Below are positions 40,486 through 48,383 of a DNA stretch of 64,000 nt, one piece after another (the first letter of the stretch is position 1; every line of letters begins with the position of its first letter). Made by a program: the position numbers and the translations under genes. This stretch comes from Kibdelosporangium persicum. GTDB taxonomy: Bacteria; Actinomycetota; Actinomycetes; Mycobacteriales; Pseudonocardiaceae. The DNA is taken from the NCBI RefSeq assembly GCF_013280595.1, contig NZ_JAAATY010000045.1, positions 1-64,000 on the forward strand, given 5' to 3'. Under the pieces are notes generated by a model. It ran no database searches. It was given only the letters and a program-made list of their open reading frames with translations, and was not told the DNA's origin.

Positions 40486-41997
40486 ATGAGCCTGGTAAGC
40501 GGCTGGACCGGCAAGACCGCAGGCGCACTCCAAGCAGCCTTACGGATGAGCAACGAAGCATTCGCGCAGCACCTCGGAATCGGTGTCCGCACCGTCGCCG
40601 CGTGGCACAAGAAACCGACCTTGCGCCCTCAATCCGAGATGCAACGAATCCTCGACACGGCACTCGAACAGTCCGCGCCCGCTGTCCAGGCACGCTTCGC
40701 GGAACTCAGCTTTAAGACCAGCTCAACCCCAGACGACCGCCTGTCAGCCGACCCGAACATCACCTCAGCACTGGATTGGCTCGACGAGCACGCAGGCTGG
40801 CAACCAGGGACAAGCCGCCGCGAAGTCGCCAGCCGAGTACAACACGTCGACCCGCACGAACTGGAGCTCCGCGGCCGCAAGCGTGGCCGTGTCGATCAGC
40901 AGCAAATCGCCCGTGCGCTCACCGAGTACTATGGCAACCCCAGCGGCCTGTACGGCGCCGGAAACGGCGTAACCACAAGCATTCTCACGCGATCAGACTG
41001 GTTGGACCTCGCCTGCCCACTGATCGCCGCGCACGATCGCCTGACGCTCACCAGCGCGACCCGTCAAGCCATTACCCTCGATGCCGAAGCAGCCGGACAC
41101 GCCGCCCAACGCCTAGCCGAGACACTGGCGCTGGGCGTTCGGATGGTCGATATGCCGCTCTACCACCTGCTCGGCGTCGACATCCGTCGCGGCGAACTCG
41201 GCGGAACAGTCGGAGTAAGCACGTTCGTGCACTACGCGCTGACCATGGATCTCCTCGAAGGCGAACTGGTCGACGCGCTGACGACGGGCGCGAAGTCCCA
41301 CCCTCTGCGCGACCGCTACCTACCCGACCTCGACAGCGTCCTAGATCTGTCGAACCGTCTCTGTGCAGGCGGCACATTGGCCGTGACCGCAATAGCCCGC
41401 CCAGCGGACCCATATCGCGGCCCTGCCGACTACGTTCTCCTGGTGCAGGAACGCTCAGGAAACGTGGTCAACGCCGCACGTCGGCTGGCCCCGATCCCCA
41501 AGGGCTTCCACCAGCCGCTCACGGACTACCGCGCTGACGCCCAAATCGGCGCCACCCTCCGACGCGAGATCGAAGAAGAACTCTTCGGCCGCGACGACGT
41601 CGACAACACCGTAGGTGAACAACGCTTCGCCGACCCGATGCACCCAAGCAGGCTGTCCGAACCGATGCGTTGGCTCATGGCCGACCCCAGCCGCATGCGC
41701 ATGGAGTGCACAGGATTCGGCCTCAACCTCGTCAGCGGCAACTACGAGTTCGCCGGTCTGATCCTGATCGACGACGAAGAGTTTTGGGTCCGCTACGGCG
41801 GCGTGATCGAAGCAAACTGGGAAGCGTCGACGCTGCGCCAGTACTCCACTCTCGACAGTGAGCAGATCACACATCTGATCCAAGACGTGGCATGGAGCAA
41901 CGAAGGCCTTTTCGCCCTACTGCAAGGACTTCGCCGTCTCCGTGAGCTAGGCGGTAGTAAGATCAACCTGCCCGAGATCGAATGGGAGACGAGTTAA
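40486..41997 (+). CDS. HTH regulator with a Nudix-like domain
   Basis: ATG 40486 starts a 503-residue protein. Residues about 8-65 are an XRE-type HTH (LQAALRMSNEAFAQHLGIGV, RTVAAWHKK). The middle is helical. Residues about 300-470 resemble a Nudix fold: LAVTAIARPADPYRGPADYV, then LRREIEEELFGR (the RExxEE core of the Nudix box) and NYEFAGLILIDDEEFW. The classic Gly-x5-Glu start is imperfect, so it may bind rather than hydrolyse a nucleotide. Its TAA is followed directly by the cupin GTG. It is paralogous to the convergent 42320-43867 gene. Confidence 0.75.
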   Translation: MSLVSGWTGKTAGALQAALRMSNEAFAQHLGIGVRTVAAWHKKPTLRPQSEMQRILDTALEQSAPAVQARFAELSFKTSSTPDDRLSADPNITSALDWLDEHAGWQPGTSRREVASRVQHVDPHELELRGRKRGRVDQQQIARALTEYYGNPSGLYGAGNGVTTSILTRSDWLDLACPLIAAHDRLTLTSATRQAITLDAEAAGHAAQRLAETLALGVRMVDMPLYHLLGVDIRRGELGGTVGVSTFVHYALTMDLLEGELVDALTTGAKSHPLRDRYLPDLDSVLDLSNRLCAGGTLAVTAIARPADPYRGPADYVLLVQERSGNVVNAARRLAPIPKGFHQPLTDYRADAQIGATLRREIEEELFGRDDVDNTVGEQRFADPMHPSRLSEPMRWLMADPSRMRMECTGFGLNLVSGNYEFAGLILIDDEEFWVRYGGVIEANWEASTLRQYSTLDSEQITHLIQDVAWSNEGLFALLQGLRRLRELGGSKINLPEIEWETS

Positions 41998-42354
41998 GTG
42001 GCTGCGAACTGGACGCACGGCAACGCCGGAGAAGACACCGGAGACACCCGCGGCTGGCTGCTCGGCCACTTCATCGACCCATCCGAAGGCGTCCGCTCAT
42101 CAAAGGACGTCGAGGTCAAGTGGGGCGTGCACCCCGCCGGCGACAAGCGTCCCGAATGGACTCACGACGACCAGCGCACAACGCTACTTCTATTGGTGCA
42201 AGGTAACTTCCGCCTCGACCTCACCGAAGGAAGCTTCAATCTGACCAAACAGGGCGACTACGTCCTATGGGGACCAGGTATTGACCATTCATGGGAAGCG
42301 ATCGACGAGACGGTGATCATCACCGTACGGTGGCCGTCAGCTTCGGCAGCCTGA
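41998..42354 (+). CDS. Small cupin protein
   Basis: GTG 41998 follows the previous TAA directly. The 118-residue product has cupin-like beta segments: LLGHFIDPSEGVRSSKDVEV, TTLLLLVQGNFRLDLT, KQGDYVLWGPGIDHSWEAID. The usual metal histidines are only partly present (HDD, DHSW). It lies between the two HTH-Nudix paralogues and overlaps the end of the convergent one by 35 bases. It probably works with the 40486 protein, with which it is coupled. Confidence 0.75.
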   Translation: MAANWTHGNAGEDTGDTRGWLLGHFIDPSEGVRSSKDVEVKWGVHPAGDKRPEWTHDDQRTTLLLLVQGNFRLDLTEGSFNLTKQGDYVLWGPGIDHSWEAIDETVIITVRWPSASAA

Positions 42355-43867
42355 CCCGCTCCCCACCCAACTCGCTCAGTCGCCGCAACCCGAGCAGGAA
42401 CGCGAACAGTCCTTCGTTGCTCCAAGACTCATCAGCGACCAGTTCGCCGACCAAGTCAGCATCCAGACTGGAGTACACCCGAAGGCCAACCGCCTCCCAG
42501 TTCGCCTCGACGTGACCACCGAAGCGCGTCCAGAACTCCTCGTCGTCGATGACGACCAGCCCCGCGAACTCGTAGTTCCCGCTGACGAGATTCAGCCCGA
42601 ACCCCGTGCACTCCATCCTGAGCCGCCCGTCCACCTCCATCAGCCACCGCATCGGCTCGGACAGGCGGCTGGGATGCATGGGCGCGGCTAGCCGATGCCC
42701 ACCGACCGTACCGTCGACCTCGGCACGCCCAAACAACTCCTCTTCCATCTCCCGCAGGAGAGTCGCACTGATCCGCGCATCAGCCCGCGAGTCCTTCAGC
42801 GGCTGATGAAACGCCTTTGGGATCACCGACAGCCGACGCGCACCGTTGAGCACGGTCGCCGACCGCTCCTGCACCAAGAGCGCGAAGTCGGCAGGACCAC
42901 GGTACGGATCGGCCGGACGCGCGATCGCGCACAAGGCGAGCGTCCCACCAGCACAAAGCCTCCTCGGCAGGTCCAGCACCGCAGCCATGTCCGGCAGGTA
43001 GCGGTCCCGCAGCGGCAGTTTCCCGCGCTGACCAGCGAGCGAGTCAACGAATTCGCCCTCCAACAGATCCATCGACAGCGCGTACTCAGCGAACGACGAG
43101 AGCGTCACCGTGCTGCTGACCTCGCCGGACTGAACGGTGACGTCCAGCAGCCGGTAGATCGGCAAGTCCGTCATCCGCACGTCCAGCGCCGCAGCCTCGG
43201 CCAGTCGATTGACGGCATACCTCACATCGACATCGCCACCAGCCGCCGACGTAGTTACGAGGTCGAACCGCTCGTTCTCCGGCACGAGCGGAGTAGAAAG
43301 ATCAACCCACTCCGACCGCGTCACGATGCTGGTGACCAACTCGCGGTCCTCGACCCGGACGCCGTACAAGCCATACTCATCAGCCGGGTCGTAGTACTCC
43401 CCCAGTGCCCGAGCGAGCTGACTCCGACCGACACGAGCGCGCCGGACCATCCGATCGTGAAGTGCGTCAGTATCCACCGACGCCAGCCGCGAAGTCACTT
43501 CCCACTGGCTCGACTCAGGCAACCAGCCCACGCGCGCGTCCAACCAGTCGAACGCCCCGCCGAGCCTGTCGACGTCCACTTCTACTCGCACGGCCGGTTC
43601 CTCCGACCGCGGCGGGCTCAGCAGCTCCTCAATGCTCAGATCGAAGATCTTCTCCAGTAGTCGAGCAGTCGCCGGACGAACCTCGCCCAGTGGCCGTCCC
43701 TTCGGCCCGACGCCAGAGGCCAGCCGCTGAAGATGTCGCGCGCTCACCGTGCCGAGCTTGAGCTCCTTGTGTTGCCGCGCGAACACCTCTGTGAACTCGG
43801 CGAACTCTTCGATGCTCTGCCGCCGTTCCTTGATCTTCTGTTCAAGCACAGTCCGGAACGTGCGCAT
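42320..43867 (-). CDS. HTH regulator with a Nudix-like domain (paralogue)
   Basis: ATG 43867 follows GGGAGA; the frame extends to 43891. The 515-residue protein has a different N-terminal HTH (FRTVLEQKIKERRQSIEEFA, VSARHLQRLASGVGPKGR). It shares its middle and C-terminal parts with the 40486 protein: LCAIARPADPYRGPADFALL, REMEEELFGRAEVDGTVGGH, MECTGFGLNLVSGNYEFAGL and DEEFWTRFGG. Only the DNA-binding end is exchanged. A CTGATTTCAG site lies 54 bases upstream of its start. Confidence 0.75.
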   Translation of the reverse strand: MRTFRTVLEQKIKERRQSIEEFAEFTEVFARQHKELKLGTVSARHLQRLASGVGPKGRPLGEVRPATARLLEKIFDLSIEELLSPPRSEEPAVRVEVDVDRLGGAFDWLDARVGWLPESSQWEVTSRLASVDTDALHDRMVRRARVGRSQLARALGEYYDPADEYGLYGVRVEDRELVTSIVTRSEWVDLSTPLVPENERFDLVTTSAAGGDVDVRYAVNRLAEAAALDVRMTDLPIYRLLDVTVQSGEVSSTVTLSSFAEYALSMDLLEGEFVDSLAGQRGKLPLRDRYLPDMAAVLDLPRRLCAGGTLALCAIARPADPYRGPADFALLVQERSATVLNGARRLSVIPKAFHQPLKDSRADARISATLLREMEEELFGRAEVDGTVGGHRLAAPMHPSRLSEPMRWLMEVDGRLRMECTGFGLNLVSGNYEFAGLVVIDDEEFWTRFGGHVEANWEAVGLRVYSSLDADLVGELVADESWSNEGLFAFLLGLRRLSELGGERVRLPKLTATVR

Positions 43868-43920
43868 CGAAGAATCTCCCGTCCGCTCCACCCGAGTAAC
43901 GAACAGCCGTCACTAACCAG

Positions 43921-44186
43921 CTGATTTCAGTCTCGCACGAGCAGCAATCACGGCTTTCCCGACCCGTCCCACCCGGCCCGACAATCGGCGCACGTGTCCC
44001 ACAGCAGGACACCTCACATCCACCATCCGACCTGCGCCAACACCGCGCGGGACGGCTGGACATGCAGGACATGAGCCCGTCCCGCCGGCCCATATCCCGC
44101 CCGAACCAGGCCGAAGCCGCGAATGTCGCCCAATGTCGTCCCAAGATCGTGTTCAGAGTCGCGGTAAGCCGACATGCTGATTTCAG
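43921..44186. promoter_or_regulatory. Two CTGATTTCAG sites between divergent genes
   Basis: CTGATTTCAG occurs at 43921-43930 and 44177-44186; CTGA/TCAG makes it a near-palindrome. The first is upstream of the 43867 HTH-Nudix gene and the second upstream of the 44329 gene. Otherwise 43868-44270 shows no convincing gene. Confidence 0.45.
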
Positions 44187-44270
44187 CCAGCCGAGATCTC
44201 CCGGATTGGATCGAGGCACGGCAGCCCGGCGGGGACGAATGATCAGGCGTCAACCCACCGCCGGGCAAAC

Positions 44271-44308
44271 GTCGCGGGCGAGCCGAACTGTCCCGGCTCG
44301 CCCGCGAC
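44271..44308 (+). terminator. 14-bp perfect hairpin before the 44329 gene
   Basis: GTCGCGGGCGAGCC (44271-44284) pairs perfectly with 44295-44308 around a 10-base loop, 20 bases before the GTG start. Its position in the leader suggests attenuation as much as termination. Confidence 0.6.
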
Positions 44309-44328
44309 CAACCCAAGGAGATGCCCTC

Positions 44329-44562
44329 GTGCCCGCGACAGCCAGCGCGGCGACACGCCCCATGTGGGTCGTCAGCATCGTCGACGACGCTGAACACGCG
44401 GTCACCCGAGACGACCTCGCCGCCGGCATCGCCTCCGGCTCCGGCACCTACCGCGCCTTATGCCAAGCCACAGTCATCCCGCCATCTATGACCGAGCCAC
44501 CCGGCAGCCGCTGCCCGTACTGCACCGCAGTCCTTCGCCTCCGCCGCAGGACCACCGCATAG
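44329..44562 (+). CDS. Small hypothetical protein with CPYC motif
   Basis: GTG 44329 follows AAGGAGATG. The 77-residue product contains WVVSIVDDAEHAVTRDDLAA, YRALCQATVIPPSMTEPPG and a C-terminal CPYCTAVLRLRRR, suggesting a half zinc site. It is followed 38 bases later by the 44601 gene. Function unknown. Confidence 0.65.
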   Translation: MPATASAATRPMWVVSIVDDAEHAVTRDDLAAGIASGSGTYRALCQATVIPPSMTEPPGSRCPYCTAVLRLRRRTTA

Positions 44563-44600
44563 CCTCCGCCTTCACAACTCACACCATCGGGGAACGCACT

Positions 44601-45092
44601 ATGTCCACCTGCAACACCGAGTCACGCCACGACGCTGAGCTCTGCCCCGACTGTGGGCACCCCATGGTGCGTCCGTCCGTGCCGAACCTCATCAGCTACC
44701 CCAAAAACGGCCCTCTCACGAAGACCACACCGTTGCAACGCGTCCTCGCCCTCGCCGAGACGGCCAATGTGGACGTCTTCGACCTCGCCAACGGCGCCCC
44801 GACGGAAGTCTCTGCACTCGTCACCGTCAGCCAAGACCCCGACGACCTCGCCGCCACAGTCGGCCTCGCCCCAGACCTCACCGAAGACCTCCGCACCGAC
44901 GTGATCGCGTTCGTCATCGCTCTCGTCGTCGGCACGCCCCAAACCATCACCAACACACCGCAAGCCACCGTCGCCATCAGCCGAACCCCACTCGAACCAG
45001 CCGCGGACGGCCCCGGCCACCTCGCCCGCCACATGCTCTACACCTGCGGCCGCACCACACCATCCGCAACCTTCGCCATTGCCGCCGTCTAA
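44601..45092 (+). CDS. Hypothetical protein with short N-terminal Cys motif
   Basis: ATG 44601 follows GGGGAAC. The 163-residue protein begins MSTCNTES, has CPDCGHPM at about 17-24 (CxxC), then an acidic Thr/Val/Leu-rich region (DDLAATVGLAPDLTEDLRTD) and a hydrophobic stretch (VIAFVIALVVG). It probably belongs with the 44329 gene. Family unknown. Confidence 0.6.
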   Translation: MSTCNTESRHDAELCPDCGHPMVRPSVPNLISYPKNGPLTKTTPLQRVLALAETANVDVFDLANGAPTEVSALVTVSQDPDDLAATVGLAPDLTEDLRTDVIAFVIALVVGTPQTITNTPQATVAISRTPLEPAADGPGHLARHMLYTCGRTTPSATFAIAAV

Positions 45093-45163
45093 CTCCCCAC
45101 AACCCAACGTTGCCCACAACTGCCCAGTCCTCAGCAGCAACGAACACCACCAGGAGAGCCGAG

Positions 45164-45336
45164 GTGCCCGAACAGAACCATCCTCCGGACCTACGCCGCA
45201 ACCTCGGAGCCAAGCTCCGCCGAATGCGAAAACAAGCCCATCTAACCCTAGAACTCGCGGCACCGAAGCTCGACACAACCCGAAGCGCACTCCACCGCGT
45301 AGAAACCGGCCAGACCAAGGCGAATGTCCACCTAGT
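45164..45336 (+). pseudogene. XRE-family gene truncated by IS481
   Basis: GTG 45164 opens an HTH_XRE domain (LRRNLGAKLRRMRKQAHLTL, LAAPKLDTTRSALHRVETGQ, TKANVHLV) that runs into the left end of the IS at 45337 and then reads a few IS-encoded codons to a stop. The downstream half is not found on the other side of the IS, so DNA between was probably lost. Confidence 0.8.
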
Positions 45337-46468
45337 TGTTGCGGGTCATGAGGTTGTTGACGCCGGATAGGGCCTGAGGATGGGGACGGGTCTTTCAGCG
45401 GCAGGATGAGAAGTACCACCAACTCGTCCGTTGAGCAGAAAGACCCGTCCGTGCTCCACCGTAACGCCCCGCTGTCTGTTGAAGGCCGCCGCCGTCTGGT
45501 CGAGCGCTGCCAGACCCGTCCGATCGCGCATGTCGCCGCGGAAATGGGGATTTCCCGGCAATGCGCCTCAACGTGGGTCAACCGCTACCGCCAGTTCGGC
45601 GAGGCTGGTTTGCTGGACCGGCCCAGCGTCCCGCACCACCAGCCCACGGCCACCCCGGCCGAGGTGGTAGCCCGCATCGAACAGCTCCGCAGGCACCACA
45701 AGCACTCAGCCCGCCGGATCGCCCTGGAACTAGCAGGCGAGGGCATCACCATCTCGGTGCGCACCGTCAGCCGGCACTTGGCCCATCTCGGCCTCAACCG
45801 CCGGAAGTTTCTCGACCCGAGCGGTGAGACCAACCGGGCACCCCGCAAGATCCACGCCCGCTGGCCCGGCCACATGATCCACCTCGACGTGAAGAAAGTC
45901 GGGCGGATTCCTGACGGTGGTGGCTGGCGGGCCCACGGCCGCGGCAGCGAGCAGGCGCGGCGGTCCAGGCGGGCCACCGGCCGGCGAAACCCTGGCGGCC
46001 GGCGGGTGTCTTACACCTACCTGCACTCCGCGGTCGACGGGTTCTCTCGGCTGGCCTACACCGAGGCCTTACCGGACGAGAAGGCCCGCACCGCGATCGC
46101 GTTCCTCTCCCGGGCCCGGGCGTTCTTCGCCGCCCACGGCATCACCCGCATCCATCGCATCGTCACCGACAACGGCTCCTGCTACAAAGCCAGCAACTTC
46201 GCCACCGCCCTACACGCACTCGGGACACGCCACCAGCGCATCACGCCCTACACACCCCGCCACAACGGCAAAGTCGAACGCTACAACCGGATCCTGGCCG
46301 AAGAATTCCTCTACGCCCGCACCTGGACCAGCGAACAACAACGATCAGAGGCTCTTCCGGTGTGGAATATCCACTACAACTACCATCGACCCCACACTGC
46401 CGCCGGAAACCAGCCACCAGCCACCCGGCTGCGCGCCGGCGTCACCAACGTCATGGCCTCATACAACA
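45337..46468 (+). mobile_element. IS481-family insertion sequence
   Basis: The ends TGTTGCGGGTCATGAGG (45337) and the reverse complement of the right end (TGTTGTATGAGGCCATGACG, from 46468) form imperfect inverted repeats sharing TGTTG and GTTG.TGACGCC. It encodes one DDE transposase. The flanks, ...CCACCTAGT and GCGCAGCTGG..., show no target duplication. Together with two truncated, unrelated genes on either side this suggests an adjacent deletion or recombination between two copies. Confidence 0.85.
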
Positions 46469-46659
46469 GCGCAGCTGGTGGACGCCGGCGAACCGTTCGT
46501 GTACCGGCCAGGCGCCGGGTGCGCCGACTGTCCGTTCGCTGCAGTATGTCCCGCGCTGCACCGAACTCCGGGACTGCTGGGTGTCCAAAACCGACGGCGC
46601 CCCCGGCGAAGCTGGTCCGCTACGTCGGCGCGCAACCACGCTATCTGCCCGGCCCGTGA
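45451..46659 (+). CDS. IS481-family transposase, reading past the IS end
   Basis: GTG 45451 (VLHRNAPLSVEGRRRLVERC) is chosen by family likeness. An N-terminal HTH (AAEMGISRQCASTWVNRYRQ) is followed by the DDE core: HLDVKKVG, VTDNGSCYKA and HNGKVERYNRILAEEF. The normal end is at VTNVMASYN, where the IS ends. With no stop inside the IS, translation continues about 63 residues into flanking DNA. Confidence 0.9.
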   Translation: MLHRNAPLSVEGRRRLVERCQTRPIAHVAAEMGISRQCASTWVNRYRQFGEAGLLDRPSVPHHQPTATPAEVVARIEQLRRHHKHSARRIALELAGEGITISVRTVSRHLAHLGLNRRKFLDPSGETNRAPRKIHARWPGHMIHLDVKKVGRIPDGGGWRAHGRGSEQARRSRRATGRRNPGGRRVSYTYLHSAVDGFSRLAYTEALPDEKARTAIAFLSRARAFFAAHGITRIHRIVTDNGSCYKASNFATALHALGTRHQRITPYTPRHNGKVERYNRILAEEFLYARTWTSEQQRSEALPVWNIHYNYHRPHTAAGNQPPATRLRAGVTNVMASYNSAAGGRRRTVRVPARRRVRRLSVRCSMSRAAPNSGTAGCPKPTAPPAKLVRYVGAQPRYLPGP

Positions 46660-47353
46660 CTATGGGCGTCGCCAGCGCCTGCCCGTCGACCAGGGCGTCG
46701 AGCGTAGGTTAGCGGCCGAACGCGGGCGGGCGGTGCACCGGTACCTCGAAGACCGCCACCACGCAGCCACCTGTCCCTGCGACGCCCGGATATCAGTAGA
46801 CTGGGTGCCGCTGGGCTTCAGCCTCACTGAGGAAGACCGCGCACTCGGCACCACGCTCCTGCGTCACCATGCCGTGGTGTGCCCGGTTCGCCACACGCGC
46901 AGCTCCGCTGACCTCCGGGTAGAACCCAACCTGGTCTTCGATGACACCGACGCCGACACGGTCGTCATAGCCAAGCCTGATCTCCTGTACCACGACGGCA
47001 CCACGTGGGTCTGGCGAGAGGTTAAGACATCGGCTTCAGCTCGCCGTGGGACGCGTCCTTGGCTCGAGCAATACCCACAGCTCGCTCTGGCCACCATTCT
47101 CGCTGCACGTGACGACTTCGGGCTGGGATTCGGCCGGGTCGAGCTGGAGGTCCTCCGTCCCGGCGGTGCCGACCTCTACACGCTCGACCCACGGACACCA
47201 GAGGTCCGTCAGCACGCTGAGACGGTCGTCCGCGATTCATTCGGCCAGTGGCATGACGACGACCGGTTTCTCCCCACGCCAGGCCTGCATTGCGCCGACT
47301 GCGAAATGTCCCAGTGGTGTTCCGCTCGGGCAACACCCGGAAAAGAGACATGA
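46469..47353 (+). pseudogene. PD-(D/E)XK nuclease-like protein, N-terminally truncated by IS481
   Basis: From the IS edge an open frame reads AGCADCPFAAVCP, then RRSWSATSARNHAICPARDY, a RecB/Cas4-type start. The catalytic core follows, with KPDLLYHDGTTWVWREVKTS (the D...ExK of PD-(D/E)XK nucleases). It ends with a CADCEMSQWC cluster that could ligate iron-sulphur with the upstream cysteines. It lacks its own start codon. Its TGA overlaps the next ATG as ATGA, so it was the first or an early gene of the pPIWI_RE operon. Confidence 0.8.
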
Positions 47354-48366
47354 TGGACGCGACGACCTTGCTCAACCACCTTGCCCGTGGCATGCACGCT
47401 CTGTCCGACCACGACAGTGCTGGCCCGTCGGTTCCTCCGTACCCAGACGACACCCAATACGCCCTGGATCTGGTAGTCCGTGAGTGCCTCGACCACGAGC
47501 GAACGCCGCCGACAGGAGTGCCTGAGCTGGTTCGGTGGTGCACGGACCTCGCATCAGAGCATTGGCCGTACCAGCCCGGCCAGAGCGGGACAGCCCTCGT
47601 CGACCCGGTGCACCACACTCGGACCCGAGCGTGCGCCGAGCTGGCAGGAGTGGCAGCCACCGCCGACGCGCTCATGGTCGAGGCTTTGTCCGACCTTCCT
47701 GAAGCCGAAGCAGCCGAGCGATTTCAATTTCTCCGGTCACATGTTCTGGTCGGACCTGACACACAGCGCGAACTCCTGATGAAGAACCCGAAGGCCGCGT
47801 CGGTCTTCAAGTTCATCAAGGCTTTGTACCTCCCAGTTCCGGCCGCCTGGGTCGTCCGGGGACGGGTGGCCCTGTGCGAGTGTGGCCTGCCTGCGCAGTC
47901 GGATCGCCTCGCGGGCGAACTGATCACCTGGTGCGAACGTGAAACCTGTCCGCCAGGGACCCGGGTCGCGCAACGGCTGCCGACCGGCCGGGCGTTCCTG
48001 CTTCATTCCGCGCTCCGGCTCTTCATGCACCTGCCGTCCTCATTAGAGGATCGCGTTCGGAACAGTCTCATGGCCACAGGCCTTCCGGTCCGCACACTGG
48101 ATCTCGCCACGCGGCGCCACGAAGTCGAATTTCCTGGCAGAGCACCAGTTTCCTTTCGATGCTACGACCGGATGGTCGGCTCAGTCCTCGCCATCGACGC
48201 TACAGCTGACCGAGTGGACATCGCGGTAATCCCGGACAGCTGTGCGTTGGCCACGCCTGTCGCCCGCCAGATTTTCGCCGCCGCACTTCCGCCCGGATCA
48301 CATGTCACCCTCGCGACCGAAAGCGAACTACGCGCCAGCACGATCAATGACCGAAAGGACACCTGA
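47350..48366 (+). CDS. pPIWI_RE-associated REase-like protein
   Basis: ATG 47350 follows GGAAAAGAG and overlaps the nuclease stop. The 338-residue protein matches, by remembered pattern, the restriction-endonuclease-related partner of pPIWI_RE systems: VPELVRWCTDLASEHWPY, LVDPVHHTRTRACAELAG, LYLPVPAAWVVRGRVALCEC and a Cys-rich insert (CECGLP...CERETC). The place where a D...xVKD catalytic core would be expected reads PVSFRCYDRMVGSVLAIDAT, so it may be catalytically inactive. It directly precedes the helicase. Confidence 0.7.
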   Translation: MMDATTLLNHLARGMHALSDHDSAGPSVPPYPDDTQYALDLVVRECLDHERTPPTGVPELVRWCTDLASEHWPYQPGQSGTALVDPVHHTRTRACAELAGVAATADALMVEALSDLPEAEAAERFQFLRSHVLVGPDTQRELLMKNPKAASVFKFIKALYLPVPAAWVVRGRVALCECGLPAQSDRLAGELITWCERETCPPGTRVAQRLPTGRAFLLHSALRLFMHLPSSLEDRVRNSLMATGLPVRTLDLATRRHEVEFPGRAPVSFRCYDRMVGSVLAIDATADRVDIAVIPDSCALATPVARQIFAAALPPGSHVTLATESELRASTINDRKDT

Positions 48367-48383
48367 TCCGCGACCCCGAACCT

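Noticed and set aside
45917-46468. N-terminal extension of the 46469 nuclease inside the IS
   Set aside because: This frame is a shadow of the transposase gene; the nuclease only becomes protein-like past the IS end.
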